Shown: positions 1 through 6,336 of the stretch, piece by piece
Layout of the letters: every line of letters begins with the position of its first letter
Position numbering within the stretch: position 1 is the stretch's first letter
NCBI GenBank assembly: GCA_944325475.1
Contig: CALVAF010000085.1
Span: forward strand, 1-7,910
From: an uncultured Helicobacter sp.
Lineage (GTDB): Bacteria; Campylobacterota; Campylobacteria; Campylobacterales; Helicobacteraceae
Length of the DNA: 7,910 bases
Direction of reading: 5' to 3'
Notes under the pieces: generated by a model
Database searches by the model: none
What the model was told of the DNA's origin: nothing
Seen by the model: the letters and a program-made list of their open reading frames with translations, nothing else
Made by a program: the position numbers and the translations under genes

Positions 1-690
1 ATAAATAATAAAAAGAAAAAAATACACATGTTGACTAGGAGAATGAGTATGGGGGGGGGGGGGGGGGGTGAATTAATGGCTAAAGTGTTAAAAAATATAG
101 AATATGCTACTAGCTTTAGGAATAAAAACCAATTAAATGTGGATTTGGGTTCGCAGTTTGTGCTTTTGCCTGAAAATAAAGATTCTTTATTATCTGCTAT
201 TTCTCATTTGAAGAATGCTGGAGTTGATTTTGTATCCATTAAGCCCTTTGTGTTTCAAAATGAGGAACAAAAATATAGTGAAAAACAAGGCTTTATTGCT
301 TTTGAAGAAATTAAAGATTTAGCCAAAGAGGCTAAAAGTTATGAGAATGAGAGCTTTAAGGTCATTTTTAGGGAAAATGCCTTTGGGAATAAGCAAAAGG
401 AGCGAAATTATTCCCATTGCTATGGTTGTAATTTTATCACTACTTTAAACTCTGCTGGGGATTTAGCGACTTGTCTGCCTTATTGGGATAGAGAAGAATT
501 TGTGTATGGGAATATTTATCAAGATTCTTTTTATGAAATTTGGAATGGGGAAAAACGTAAGAAAATTAAAAAATTTTTAGAGCAAGAATTAGATTGTAAA
601 AAATGCCCTACAAATTGTCGCCCAAATGCCATTAATGAATTTTTGAATGATATTTTAAAGAGACAAGCAAAGCATATTAACTTTATTTGA
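1..690 (+). CDS. Radical SAM/SPASM protein, C-terminal half (5' end probably outside window), phase-variable
   Basis: The product resembles the second half of a radical SAM enzyme: the rear of the barrel (KVLKNIEYA, then LLPEN and GVDFVSIKPF, typical late strands) followed by a SPASM domain with cysteines in HCYGC, ATC, CKKC and TNC plus the GNIYQ...W spacing, which in this family binds auxiliary Fe-S clusters. The CxxxCxxC motif for the SAM-binding cluster is absent from the visible part. The frame is open to base 1, and the residues before the glycine run (LTRRMSM) sit where the family usually has a mid-barrel strand of the R-x-S/N-x-S-x-G type, so I infer that the gene starts upstream. The alternative is a start at ATG 49 behind AGGAG (37-41), which would give a protein lacking the radical SAM half. 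ATG 76 is a third in-frame candidate. The 18-G tract is in frame as read. The substrate is unknown. The stop lies 20 bases before the next gene. Confidence 0.72.
   Translation: MNNKKKKIHMLTRRMSMGGGGGGELMAKVLKNIEYATSFRNKNQLNVDLGSQFVLLPENKDSLLSAISHLKNAGVDFVSIKPFVFQNEEQKYSEKQGFIAFEEIKDLAKEAKSYENESFKVIFRENAFGNKQKERNYSHCYGCNFITTLNSAGDLATCLPYWDREEFVYGNIYQDSFYEIWNGEKRKKIKKFLEQELDCKKCPTNCRPNAINEFLNDILKRQAKHINFI
37..41 (+). promoter_or_regulatory. Possible Shine-Dalgarno AGGAG before ATG 49
   Basis: AGGAG lies 7 bases before ATG 49-51, whose last G is the first base of the 18-G tract. If it is used, translation begins directly at the repeat. The same bases also encode Thr-Arg-Arg in the frame that is open to the window edge, so the match may be chance. 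It is recorded because it bears on where the first gene starts. Confidence 0.35.
51..68 (+). repeat. Poly-G tract, 18 G, in radical SAM gene
   Basis: An uninterrupted run of 18 G encodes polyglycine in the first gene. With 18 G the downstream frame joins the only upstream frame free of stops (the other two stop at 32-34 and 36-38). With 17 G the sequence after the tract reads GTG AAT TAA, and with 19 G it reads GGG TGA, so both slips terminate at once. Runs of this kind in Helicobacter and Campylobacter change length by slipped-strand mispairing. This is the longest of the four tracts here, and its exact length is likely to vary within a culture. Confidence 0.95.
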
Positions 691-700
691 TTGTGAGTAA

Positions 701-705
701 AAGGA
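701..705 (+). promoter_or_regulatory. Shine-Dalgarno AAGGA fixing the start at 711
   Basis: AAGGA sits 5 bases before ATG 711. The longer alternative from TTG 687 overlaps the previous stop codon and would add eight residues, so ATG 711 is preferred. Confidence 0.7.
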
Positions 706-710
706 TTGTT

Positions 711-1400
711 ATGGAAGAAACTAAAGGAAAATATTTCAATCATTGTGTGAGGGAGTATGAAGAAGGTAAAGTAGCAAGAATGGGCTATATGAGCTCTTAT
801 GCTTATTTTCATCAGCCTATTCGCTTATGTTTGACAAGTGCGCGATACAAATTTGTGTCTAAAATGTTTGCAGGGTATAAAAAAGTTTTAGAATTAGGGT
901 GTGCGGATGCCTTTTATTCGACTATTGTCGCACAAAGCGTAGAGAAATTGGTAGCAACGGATTATGATCCTGTGTTTATTAATCAAGCTAGAGAGCTTGG
1001 CAGACCCGATAATATGGAGTTAAAAGTTTTAGATTTGGCTCAAGAGCCTTGTGAAAATGAGTTTGATGGAATTTATGCGCTTGATGTCTTTGAGCATATC
1101 TATCCTAAAGATGAGGATATGTTTATGCGAAATGTTATGAGAGCTTTAAAAAAAGAAAGAGGGGGGGGGGTGTTAATACTAGGGATTCCAAGTTTAGAAA
1201 GCCAAGTTTATGCTAGTGAGGGTAGCAAGCAAGAGCATGTTAATTGCAAAAGTGGAGAGGATTTTAAAAGTTTTTGTCAAAAATATTTTCACCATGTGTT
1301 TGTTTTTAGCATGAATGATGAGGTGGTGCATACAGGATTTTATCCTATGGCGCATTATTTATTTGCAGTCTGTGTCAGTCAAAAAATAGTGGAGACTTGA
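711..1400 (+). CDS. Class I SAM-dependent methyltransferase, phase-variable, ON as read
   Basis: This is a 229-residue cytosolic protein with a Rossmann-type methyltransferase fold. Motif I is VLELGCADAFYS (about 59-70, SAM-binding glycine loop), an acidic residue follows at the end of strand 2 (VATDYDP, 81-87), and the later strands read FDGIYALDVFEHI (118-130) and GGGVLILGIPS (151-161). The EHI pattern resembles Methyltransf_11/23-type enzymes, including ubiquinone/sugar O-methyltransferase relatives; the acceptor cannot be told from sequence. The three glycines at 151-153 come from the poly-G tract and fall in the turn before strand 5, where this family often has GG. The gene lies between a radical SAM gene and a split transketolase, so a sugar or glycolipid intermediate is a reasonable guess. 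Start chosen at ATG 711. The stop precedes the next ATG by two bases, implying one transcript and probable translational coupling. Confidence 0.88.
   Translation: MEETKGKYFNHCVREYEEGKVARMGYMSSYAYFHQPIRLCLTSARYKFVSKMFAGYKKVLELGCADAFYSTIVAQSVEKLVATDYDPVFINQARELGRPDNMELKVLDLAQEPCENEFDGIYALDVFEHIYPKDEDMFMRNVMRALKKERGGGVLILGIPSLESQVYASEGSKQEHVNCKSGEDFKSFCQKYFHHVFVFSMNDEVVHTGFYPMAHYLFAVCVSQKIVET
1161..1170 (+). repeat. Poly-G tract, 10 G, in methyltransferase gene
   Basis: A run of 10 G encodes Gly-Gly-Gly and the first base of a Val codon. With 10 G the frame stays open and the conserved strand VLILGIPS follows, so the gene is ON. With 9 G translation ends after GGG-Cys at TAA; with 11 G it runs about 14 more codons to TAG. 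Either slip removes the last third of the enzyme. Confidence 0.93.
1388..1394 (+). promoter_or_regulatory. Shine-Dalgarno AGTGGAG for transketolase N-subunit
   Basis: AGTGGAG lies inside the end of the preceding gene, 8 bases before ATG 1403. It supports ATG 1403 over the upstream TTG 1397, which overlaps the previous stop codon. Confidence 0.6.
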
Positions 1401-1402
1401 TA

Positions 1403-2182
1403 ATGGCACCAATAGCAAAAGAGATTCGCAAAACAATTTTGAGTGTTGCTAATAGGGCAAAAAGCCCTCATATTGGGTCTGCTTTAGGGTGTGTGGAGAT
1501 TTTAAGTGCCTTGTATTTTAAAATCTTGAATCTAAAAGACTATGAGACTAGAGATCTTTTTATCCTCTCAAAAGCGCATTCTGCTATGGCGTTGTATGCG
1601 ACTTTGTATCATAGAGGATTAATGAGTGAGGAAATGCTTTTGGGGTATTATCAAAATGGTGGCACACTTCCAGCCCATACTGATAGGAATACGCACCCTT
1701 ATATTGAAATTTCTGCGGGGAGTTTGGGGCATGGATTGCCTATTGGCATTGGTATGGCAATAGCCTTTAAAAAGAATGAAAAAGACAAGAATCGTAATCT
1801 TTATATTTTAATGGGTGATGGCGAGATTCAAGAAGGGAGTGTTTGGGAAGCAGCCATGCTTGGAGCGAAATTGGAATTAAATAATATTGTGGTGTTTATT
1901 GATAGGAATAATTTGCAGGGTTATGGTCGGGCTAGTGAGCTTGTGGGGTATGAGCCATTAGAAGACAAATGGAAAGCATTTGGCTGGGATTGTGTGCGGG
2001 TTAATGGGCATTGTGAAGAGGAGATTTTTAAAGCAGTTAAAGGCAAAAAGAATAAGCCGCTTTGTGTGGTTTGTGATACTATAAAGGGTAAGGGAGTGGA
2101 TTTTATGGAGGATAAATTAGAGTGGCATTATTATTTGGTAACTGATGAAATCTACTCTAGGGCATTAGAGGCGCTAAAATGA
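1403..2182 (+). CDS. Transketolase-like ThDP enzyme, N-terminal (pyrophosphate-binding) subunit
   Basis: This 259-residue protein corresponds to the first domain of transketolase. Visible landmarks are SPHIGS (His23) and SKAHSA (His59), counterparts of two active-site histidines in E. coli transketolase; GSLGHG (106-111); and the ThDP/Mg motif GDG (138-140) followed about 30 residues later by DRNN (167-170), then KGKGVDFME near the C-terminus. Free-standing transketolases have about 660 residues; here the Pyr and C-terminal domains are on the next gene, so the two must act as a heteromer. Split transketolases of this type recur in surface-polysaccharide clusters, apart from the housekeeping pentose-phosphate enzyme. 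Expected chemistry is two-carbon ketol transfer, with donor and acceptor unknown. The third residue of the K-G-H-like motif is Ala58 (SKAH), a small departure from the common SKGH. The end overlaps the next gene by four bases. Confidence 0.92.
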   Translation: MAPIAKEIRKTILSVANRAKSPHIGSALGCVEILSALYFKILNLKDYETRDLFILSKAHSAMALYATLYHRGLMSEEMLLGYYQNGGTLPAHTDRNTHPYIEISAGSLGHGLPIGIGMAIAFKKNEKDKNRNLYILMGDGEIQEGSVWEAAMLGAKLELNNIVVFIDRNNLQGYGRASELVGYEPLEDKWKAFGWDCVRVNGHCEEEIFKAVKGKKNKPLCVVCDTIKGKGVDFMEDKLEWHYYLVTDEIYSRALEALK

Positions 2183-3051
2183 GAAACACCATAGCAAATT
2201 GCATTATGGAAGCTGCTAAAAAAGATTCCAATATGTTTTTAATTAGCGGCGATGCGGGGCTTGGTGTTTGGGATATTTTCAAAGAAGACTATCAAGAGCA
2301 ATACATTAATCCCGGAATCAATGAAGCCTTATGTGTGAGTATGGCAGCGGGTTTAGCGTTGTGTGGGAAAAAGGTGGTGTATTATAATATCGCACCCTTT
2401 GTTCTCATGCGTCCCTATGAGCAGGTAAGGAATGATATTTGTTATCAAGAATTGCCTGTTATTTTGGTTGGGACGGGGAGTGGGCTTACTTATATGCCAA
2501 GTGGAATGACTCATTATTCTTTAGAAGATATAGGATTGGCTTTGAGTTTGCCAAATTTGAATATTTTTTCTCCTTGTGACCCTTTAGAAGCAAAAGCATG
2601 TTTTGAATACGCTTATCACTCTAAAAAGCCAAGCTATATTAGAATCCCAAAGGCAGGTGAGCCTTATTTGCATAAAGAAAAGTTTGCAGATATTACAAAG
2701 CTGCAATTTCTCTTGAAAAATAAAAGTGATATTTTGCTTTTATCCCATAGCTCTATTACTCAAGAGGCGCTTAAAGCTGGGGAGATTCTAGGCTGTGATG
2801 TGGCAAGTAAGCCCTTTATTAATTCAATGGATTTTAATTTAGATTCTTATAGAATCGTGTTTGTTATTGAAGAGCATTTTAGCTATGGCGGTTTAGGGAC
2901 ATTTTTAAAATCCTACACGAATGCTAATATAGAGATTCTAGCCATACCCAATCAATATGTGCATTTGATAGGAAATTGTGATTATGGTCGTGCCTCTTTT
3001 GGGGTTGATTATAAGGGGATTGTTGAATCTGTAAGAAAGAAAGTGGAATGA
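2179..3051 (+). CDS. Transketolase-like ThDP enzyme, C-terminal (Pyr plus C-domain) subunit
   Basis: This 290-residue partner of the preceding gene begins at ATG 2179 in an ATGA overlap, with AGAGG 7 bases upstream, which favours equal output of both subunits. GINEALCVSMAAGLAL contains Glu49, the expected glutamate that activates the ThDP aminopyrimidine ring. Then follow YYNIAPF, RPYEQVRNDICYQ and the segment THYSLEDIGL, all typical of the transketolase/DXS Pyr domain, then SPCDPLEA. The C-terminal part (about 180-290) has the transketolase_C pattern with VIEEHFSYGGLG. Length fits the C-terminal halves of split transketolases. It is related to 1-deoxyxylulose-5-phosphate synthase, but the split form and the glycan-like neighbourhood argue against a housekeeping isoprenoid role. 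The next gene starts one base after the stop. Confidence 0.92.
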   Translation: MRNTIANCIMEAAKKDSNMFLISGDAGLGVWDIFKEDYQEQYINPGINEALCVSMAAGLALCGKKVVYYNIAPFVLMRPYEQVRNDICYQELPVILVGTGSGLTYMPSGMTHYSLEDIGLALSLPNLNIFSPCDPLEAKACFEYAYHSKKPSYIRIPKAGEPYLHKEKFADITKLQFLLKNKSDILLLSHSSITQEALKAGEILGCDVASKPFINSMDFNLDSYRIVFVIEEHFSYGGLGTFLKSYTNANIEILAIPNQYVHLIGNCDYGRASFGVDYKGIVESVRKKVE

Positions 3052-3052
3052 T

Positions 3053-3715
3053 ATGGGAGTTTTGAGGAATATTTTTACAAAGTTGCACCAAAAGACTAAA
3101 AGAGATTATTTGGCTAGAATGGTGGATTTTAAAGTGGAATGTATGGGTGTTGCTAAAAGGTATGATGAGGCTTTTTGGGACGGGAATAGGCGGTATGGAT
3201 ATGGTGGATACAAATATGATGGGAGATGGGAGGGGGTTGCTAGGGATTTGATAGAGATTTATGGCTTAGATAACCAGAGCAAGATTTTAGATGTGGGTTG
3301 TGGGAAGGCATTTTTACTCTATGAGATTAAAAAAATTCTGCCTAATATAGAGGTGGTTGGATTTGACATTTCAGAATATGCGATAAAAAATGCTAAGGAG
3401 GAAATTGCGGGGAGTTTGTTTGTTTATGATGCGCGAAGCCCGCTTCCTTTTGGGGATAATGAGTTTGATTTGGTGTTTTCATTAGGGACTTTGCATAATC
3501 TTGCATTGTTTGATTTAAAAATGGCTCTTAGTGAGATAGAGCGTGTGGGGAAGCAAAAATATATTATGGTTGAATCTTATAGAAACAATCAAGAGCTTTT
3601 TAATCTGCAGTGTTGGGCGCTTACTTGTGAGAGTTTTTTCAATCCTAGTGAGTGGATATGGATAGCAAGAGAGTTTGGGTATCAAGGTGATTATGAGTTT
3701 ATTTATTTTGAATAG
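3053..3715 (+). CDS. Class I SAM-dependent methyltransferase with YGYGGYKYDGRW N-terminus
   Basis: This is a 220-residue protein. Residues 40-60 carry the aromatic, glycine-rich signature WDGNRRYGYGGYKYDGRW, which I recognise as typical of a methyltransferase subfamily in polysaccharide clusters. Motif I is ILDVGCGKAFLL (78-89), GFDIS (103-107) is the strand-2 acidic motif, and PLPFGDNEFDLVFSLGTLHNL (130-150) covers motifs II-III. A conserved-looking tail, VESYRNNQELFNLQCWALT followed by DYEFIYFE, closes the protein. No signal peptide or membrane segment is visible, so it is cytosolic. It is placed directly after the transketolase pair with one base between, and probably acts on that enzyme's product or a neighbouring intermediate (inference). 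It has no poly-G tract, so it belongs to the constant part of the cluster. The acceptor, O, N or C, is unknown. Confidence 0.87.
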   Translation: MGVLRNIFTKLHQKTKRDYLARMVDFKVECMGVAKRYDEAFWDGNRRYGYGGYKYDGRWEGVARDLIEIYGLDNQSKILDVGCGKAFLLYEIKKILPNIEVVGFDISEYAIKNAKEEIAGSLFVYDARSPLPFGDNEFDLVFSLGTLHNLALFDLKMALSEIERVGKQKYIMVESYRNNQELFNLQCWALTCESFFNPSEWIWIAREFGYQGDYEFIYFE

Positions 3716-3724
3716 GAATGATAA

Positions 3725-4789
3725 ATGGGATTATTATACACAAAATATAAAATGTTTCATTATAGAGATAAGCTAGATTCTCTGCCTAGGGATAAGGCAA
3801 TAACACCGCCAATCCATATTCGAATCAAGCCAACTAATGTGTGTAATCATGATTGCTGGTATTGTGCTTATAAAGTTTCGTATTTGCAGCTTGGGAAAGA
3901 TATGGTTGAGCGGGATTTTATACCCGAACAAAAAATGCTTGAAATTATTGATGATTGTGAGGCAATGGGGGTTAAAGCTATCACATTTAGTGGAGGAGGA
4001 GAGCCATTAGTCTATAAATACATGCCACAGACCCTAAGGCGTCTAATCCAAACTAATATTTCCTTTGCGACTTTGACAAATGGAGCAAGGCTGGATGGAG
4101 AGATAGCAGAGATTTTTGCAAAATATGGCACTTGGGTGCGTGTGAGTATGGATGGGTATGATAATGAGAGTTATCAGAAGTTTCGTGGGGTAGGCAAAAG
4201 GGAGTTTGATAAAATTATTTCTAATATGGAAAAATTTAAAAAAATAGGTGGTCCATGTTATCTTGGAGTGAGCTATATTGTAGGGCAGGAAAACTGGCAT
4301 AAGATTTATGAGCTTGCAAAAATCCTTCAAGAAATAGGCATAGATAGCCTTAAAATATCCCCTGCTATTGTGAGTAATGATGGGGAAAAAACAAATCTTT
4401 ATCATCAAGCTTTTTATGAGAAGGCAAAAGAAGAGATAAAGAAGGCACAAAGCGATTTTGGAGGAACCTTAGAGATTTATGATTCCTATCATTATCAGCT
4501 CAATAGCTTTAAAAAAGATTATCATTGGTGTCCTTATTCTCAAATGCTTATGGTAATTGGCGCGGATTTAAACCTTTATCCATGTCAAGATAAAGCCTAT
4601 AATTTAGATGAGGCATTGCTTGGAAGTATTAAAGAGATTTCTTTTAAGGAATGGTGGTTTGAAAATAAAGAATCTTTTTTTAAGGTGAATCCAACCTGTG
4701 TGTGTAATCATCATTGTGTGGCACATGAAAAAAATAAAATGATTTTAGAATACCTTGATGCTGATAAGAAGCATCTAGGGTTTGTATAA
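3725..4789 (+). CDS. Radical SAM protein with SPASM-like C-terminal domain
   Basis: This 354-residue enzyme appears complete. The radical SAM core has CNHDCWYC (Cys40, Cys44, Cys47) for the [4Fe-4S] cluster that cleaves SAM, FSGGGEPL (88-95, the GGE motif), LTNGARL (117-123) and RVSMDG (139-144). The C-terminal region carries Cys269, Cys287, Cys325, Cys327 and Cys331 in an HWCPYS...YPCQDK...CVCNHHC layout like SPASM/Twitch domains, which hold one or two auxiliary Fe-S clusters. The start at ATG 3725 follows AGGA (3714-3717) by 7 bases. It has no homopolymer switch. SPASM enzymes include peptide maturases and sugar dehydrogenases/epimerases; no precursor-peptide gene is nearby, so a small-molecule or glycan substrate is favoured, without direct evidence. 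Confidence 0.9.
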   Translation: MGLLYTKYKMFHYRDKLDSLPRDKAITPPIHIRIKPTNVCNHDCWYCAYKVSYLQLGKDMVERDFIPEQKMLEIIDDCEAMGVKAITFSGGGEPLVYKYMPQTLRRLIQTNISFATLTNGARLDGEIAEIFAKYGTWVRVSMDGYDNESYQKFRGVGKREFDKIISNMEKFKKIGGPCYLGVSYIVGQENWHKIYELAKILQEIGIDSLKISPAIVSNDGEKTNLYHQAFYEKAKEEIKKAQSDFGGTLEIYDSYHYQLNSFKKDYHWCPYSQMLMVIGADLNLYPCQDKAYNLDEALLGSIKEISFKEWWFENKESFFKVNPTCVCNHHCVAHEKNKMILEYLDADKKHLGFV

Positions 4790-4798
4790 AACAATATT

Positions 4799-4803
4799 AG
4801 GAG
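4799..4803 (+). promoter_or_regulatory. Shine-Dalgarno AGGAG fixing the start at 4809
   Basis: AGGAG lies 5 bases before ATG 4809. The upstream in-frame TTG 4782 overlaps the previous gene and has no comparable site, so ATG 4809 is taken as the real start of the frame that runs into the poly-G tract. Confidence 0.75.
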
Positions 4804-4808
4804 ACATT

Positions 4809-6327
4809 ATGAAAGTGGTAGTGGCTAATTTTAAAAATAAAACCGGTGTTGATTGTGTGATAGATTTTCTTGAGTTAAATCAATATTTTTCAAATATTGT
4901 GGAATTCCAAGTGAGTGACTTTTTTGGGGATTTTTCTCTTGCAGTTGAGGAATTGCAGCATCTTGTATCGGTTGGGGGGGGGGGGCATTTTGATAGCTTA
5001 TAACTACCCTCTTTATGTGAATGGAGCCAAGCAGAGGGGTCAAAAGTTTTTTATGGATTCTCTTAAGAGTGATTCAAATTTGTATTATTATCCCAAGCCA
5101 AATGAGTATGTTGAGGTTGATGATTTTGCTTTTTTTTCATTGAAGAGGGATTTGACTTTAGATAATTATGAGATTGAAGCACTTTATAGGAAAGGAGAGT
5201 TAAGTTTAAAATTACGCAATAAAATCCACCCTCTTTTAAGAGAGGTTTTGGGTGTGGATAAGAAAAGCATTCAAAAGAAAATCTTTAAAGAAAGTAGAAA
5301 ATTGTTTAATTTGTCTTATTCCTTTATGCCCTATATGATAGATGAGGCGACAAGACTTTTAGACTTGACAGAACATTTAAAATATTTTTATCAAGCTCCC
5401 CAAACCATAGGAATTTCTTTAAATAATAGTTGTAATTTATCTTGTATTATGTGCCATTATCATTCCCCAATTTATAAAAAAACACAAATGACGGATTTTT
5501 TCAAAAAACCTTTAAGGCTTGATGATGAGGTTGTCAAAAAGGCTATTTTGTATGCTAGTAGATATGATTGTGCGGTGGATTTTACAGGTCCCGGAGAGGT
5601 CTTATTAGATGAGAGGATTTATGATTTTATAAGGTTTGCTAGAGAAAGTGGAGTGTCTAAAGTAGGATTTACAAGCAATGCCACATTAATGTCTTTGGAT
5701 AAAAGTAAAAAACTCATAGATAGTGGGATTTCATACATTCGCTTTAGTGTGGATGGTGCCAAAGAGGAAACCTATAAGCAGATTCGCGGAGCGAGTTTGA
5801 AAAAAGTTGAAGAGAATATCATTGCCTTTATCAAATACGCACAAGAAGTTAGGAGTGGGGTTGAAATTAATTTGAATTGTGTGCTTGTGGAAGATAAGAA
5901 TGTCAAAGATGAGAAAGATTTATTTTTGCAAAAATGGGAGAAGTATTTGCCTTTTATTAATTATATTAGTTTTTCTAATGAAATGTTTTTAGATGAAAAA
6001 GGGTTTCATAAGGAAGCAATGCCAAAAAATCGATATGTTTGCCATTGGCCTTTTGTCAATGGCATGTTTATAGCGCCTAATGGAAAAGTTTCAATATGTT
6101 GTGCTATGCAAGCGACTTATGGAAGGAGTGAAGTTTATGTGGGGGATGCTTTGAAGGAAAGTTTAGAGGATATTTGGTTTGGGAAGAATTTAAATGTTTT
6201 AAGAAAAGAGTGTTTGGAGCAGAAATACGAACAATATCCTATTTGTAAAACTTGTATTGAATGGGCGAATAATAGAATGGAAGAGGATGGGACAAACAGA
6301 GATAATGGGGAAGTTTATAGGAGATAA
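4809..6327 (+). CDS. Phase-variable radical SAM/SPASM protein, OFF as read (frame broken at the 12-G tract)
   Basis: The gene is in two frames. From ATG 4809 the first frame encodes about 59 residues (MKVVVANFKNK...HLVSVGGGG), then stops at 5001-5003 after HFDSL. The rest, beginning ILIAYNYPLYV at 4987, continues in another frame to 6327. One G fewer (11) joins them into a 505-residue protein. In that joined product, residues 1-200 form an N-terminal region I do not recognise. The radical SAM core then has CNLSCIMC (Cys208, Cys212, Cys215), a GPGEVLL element in place of GGEPLL, and IRFSVDGAKEETY. A SPASM domain follows, with Cys411, Cys430, Cys431, Cys479 and Cys482 (APNGKVSICC, PICKTC). The downstream part looks intact and undecayed, so this is a switched-off gene rather than a dying pseudogene. 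ATG 4915 in the downstream frame has no ribosome site and is an unlikely start. The substrate is unknown. Confidence 0.88.
4974..4985 (+). repeat. Poly-G tract, 12 G, breaking radical SAM gene
   Basis: A run of 12 G lies 165 bases after the ATG. Twelve G gives GGGG then HFDSL and a stop. Eleven G (or 14) joins the two halves as SVGGGGILIAYNY. Ten G (or 13) gives a stop after Ala-Phe. Only one register in three therefore yields the enzyme, and the sequenced state is not that one. Confidence 0.93.
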
Positions 6328-6336
6328 AGGAGAGGT

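Noticed and set aside
531..812. Reverse-strand ORF opposite the end of gene 1 and start of gene 2
   Set aside because: Low-complexity Phe/Ser/Ile-rich translation typical of the antisense of AT-rich coding sequence; it straddles two well-supported forward genes and has no motif.
2179..3051. Housekeeping 1-deoxyxylulose-5-phosphate synthase or pentose-phosphate transketolase
   Set aside because: Both are normally single polypeptides of about 600-670 residues; here the enzyme is split in two genes and embedded among tailoring enzymes.
3233..3237. Short G run (GGGGG) in the methyltransferase at 3053-3715
   Set aside because: Five G is too short for high-rate slippage and is part of ordinary Gly/Val coding next to the YGYGGYKYDGRW motif.
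4043..4450. Reverse-strand ORF inside the radical SAM gene at 3725-4789
   Set aside because: Lies wholly opposite a gene with clear catalytic motifs; its composition is that of a shadow frame and it has no recognisable domain.
4915..4986. ATG 4915 as an independent start for the second radical SAM gene
   Set aside because: No ribosome site precedes it, its first 24 residues lie inside the coding region of the frame from 4809, and joining at the tract explains both frames better.
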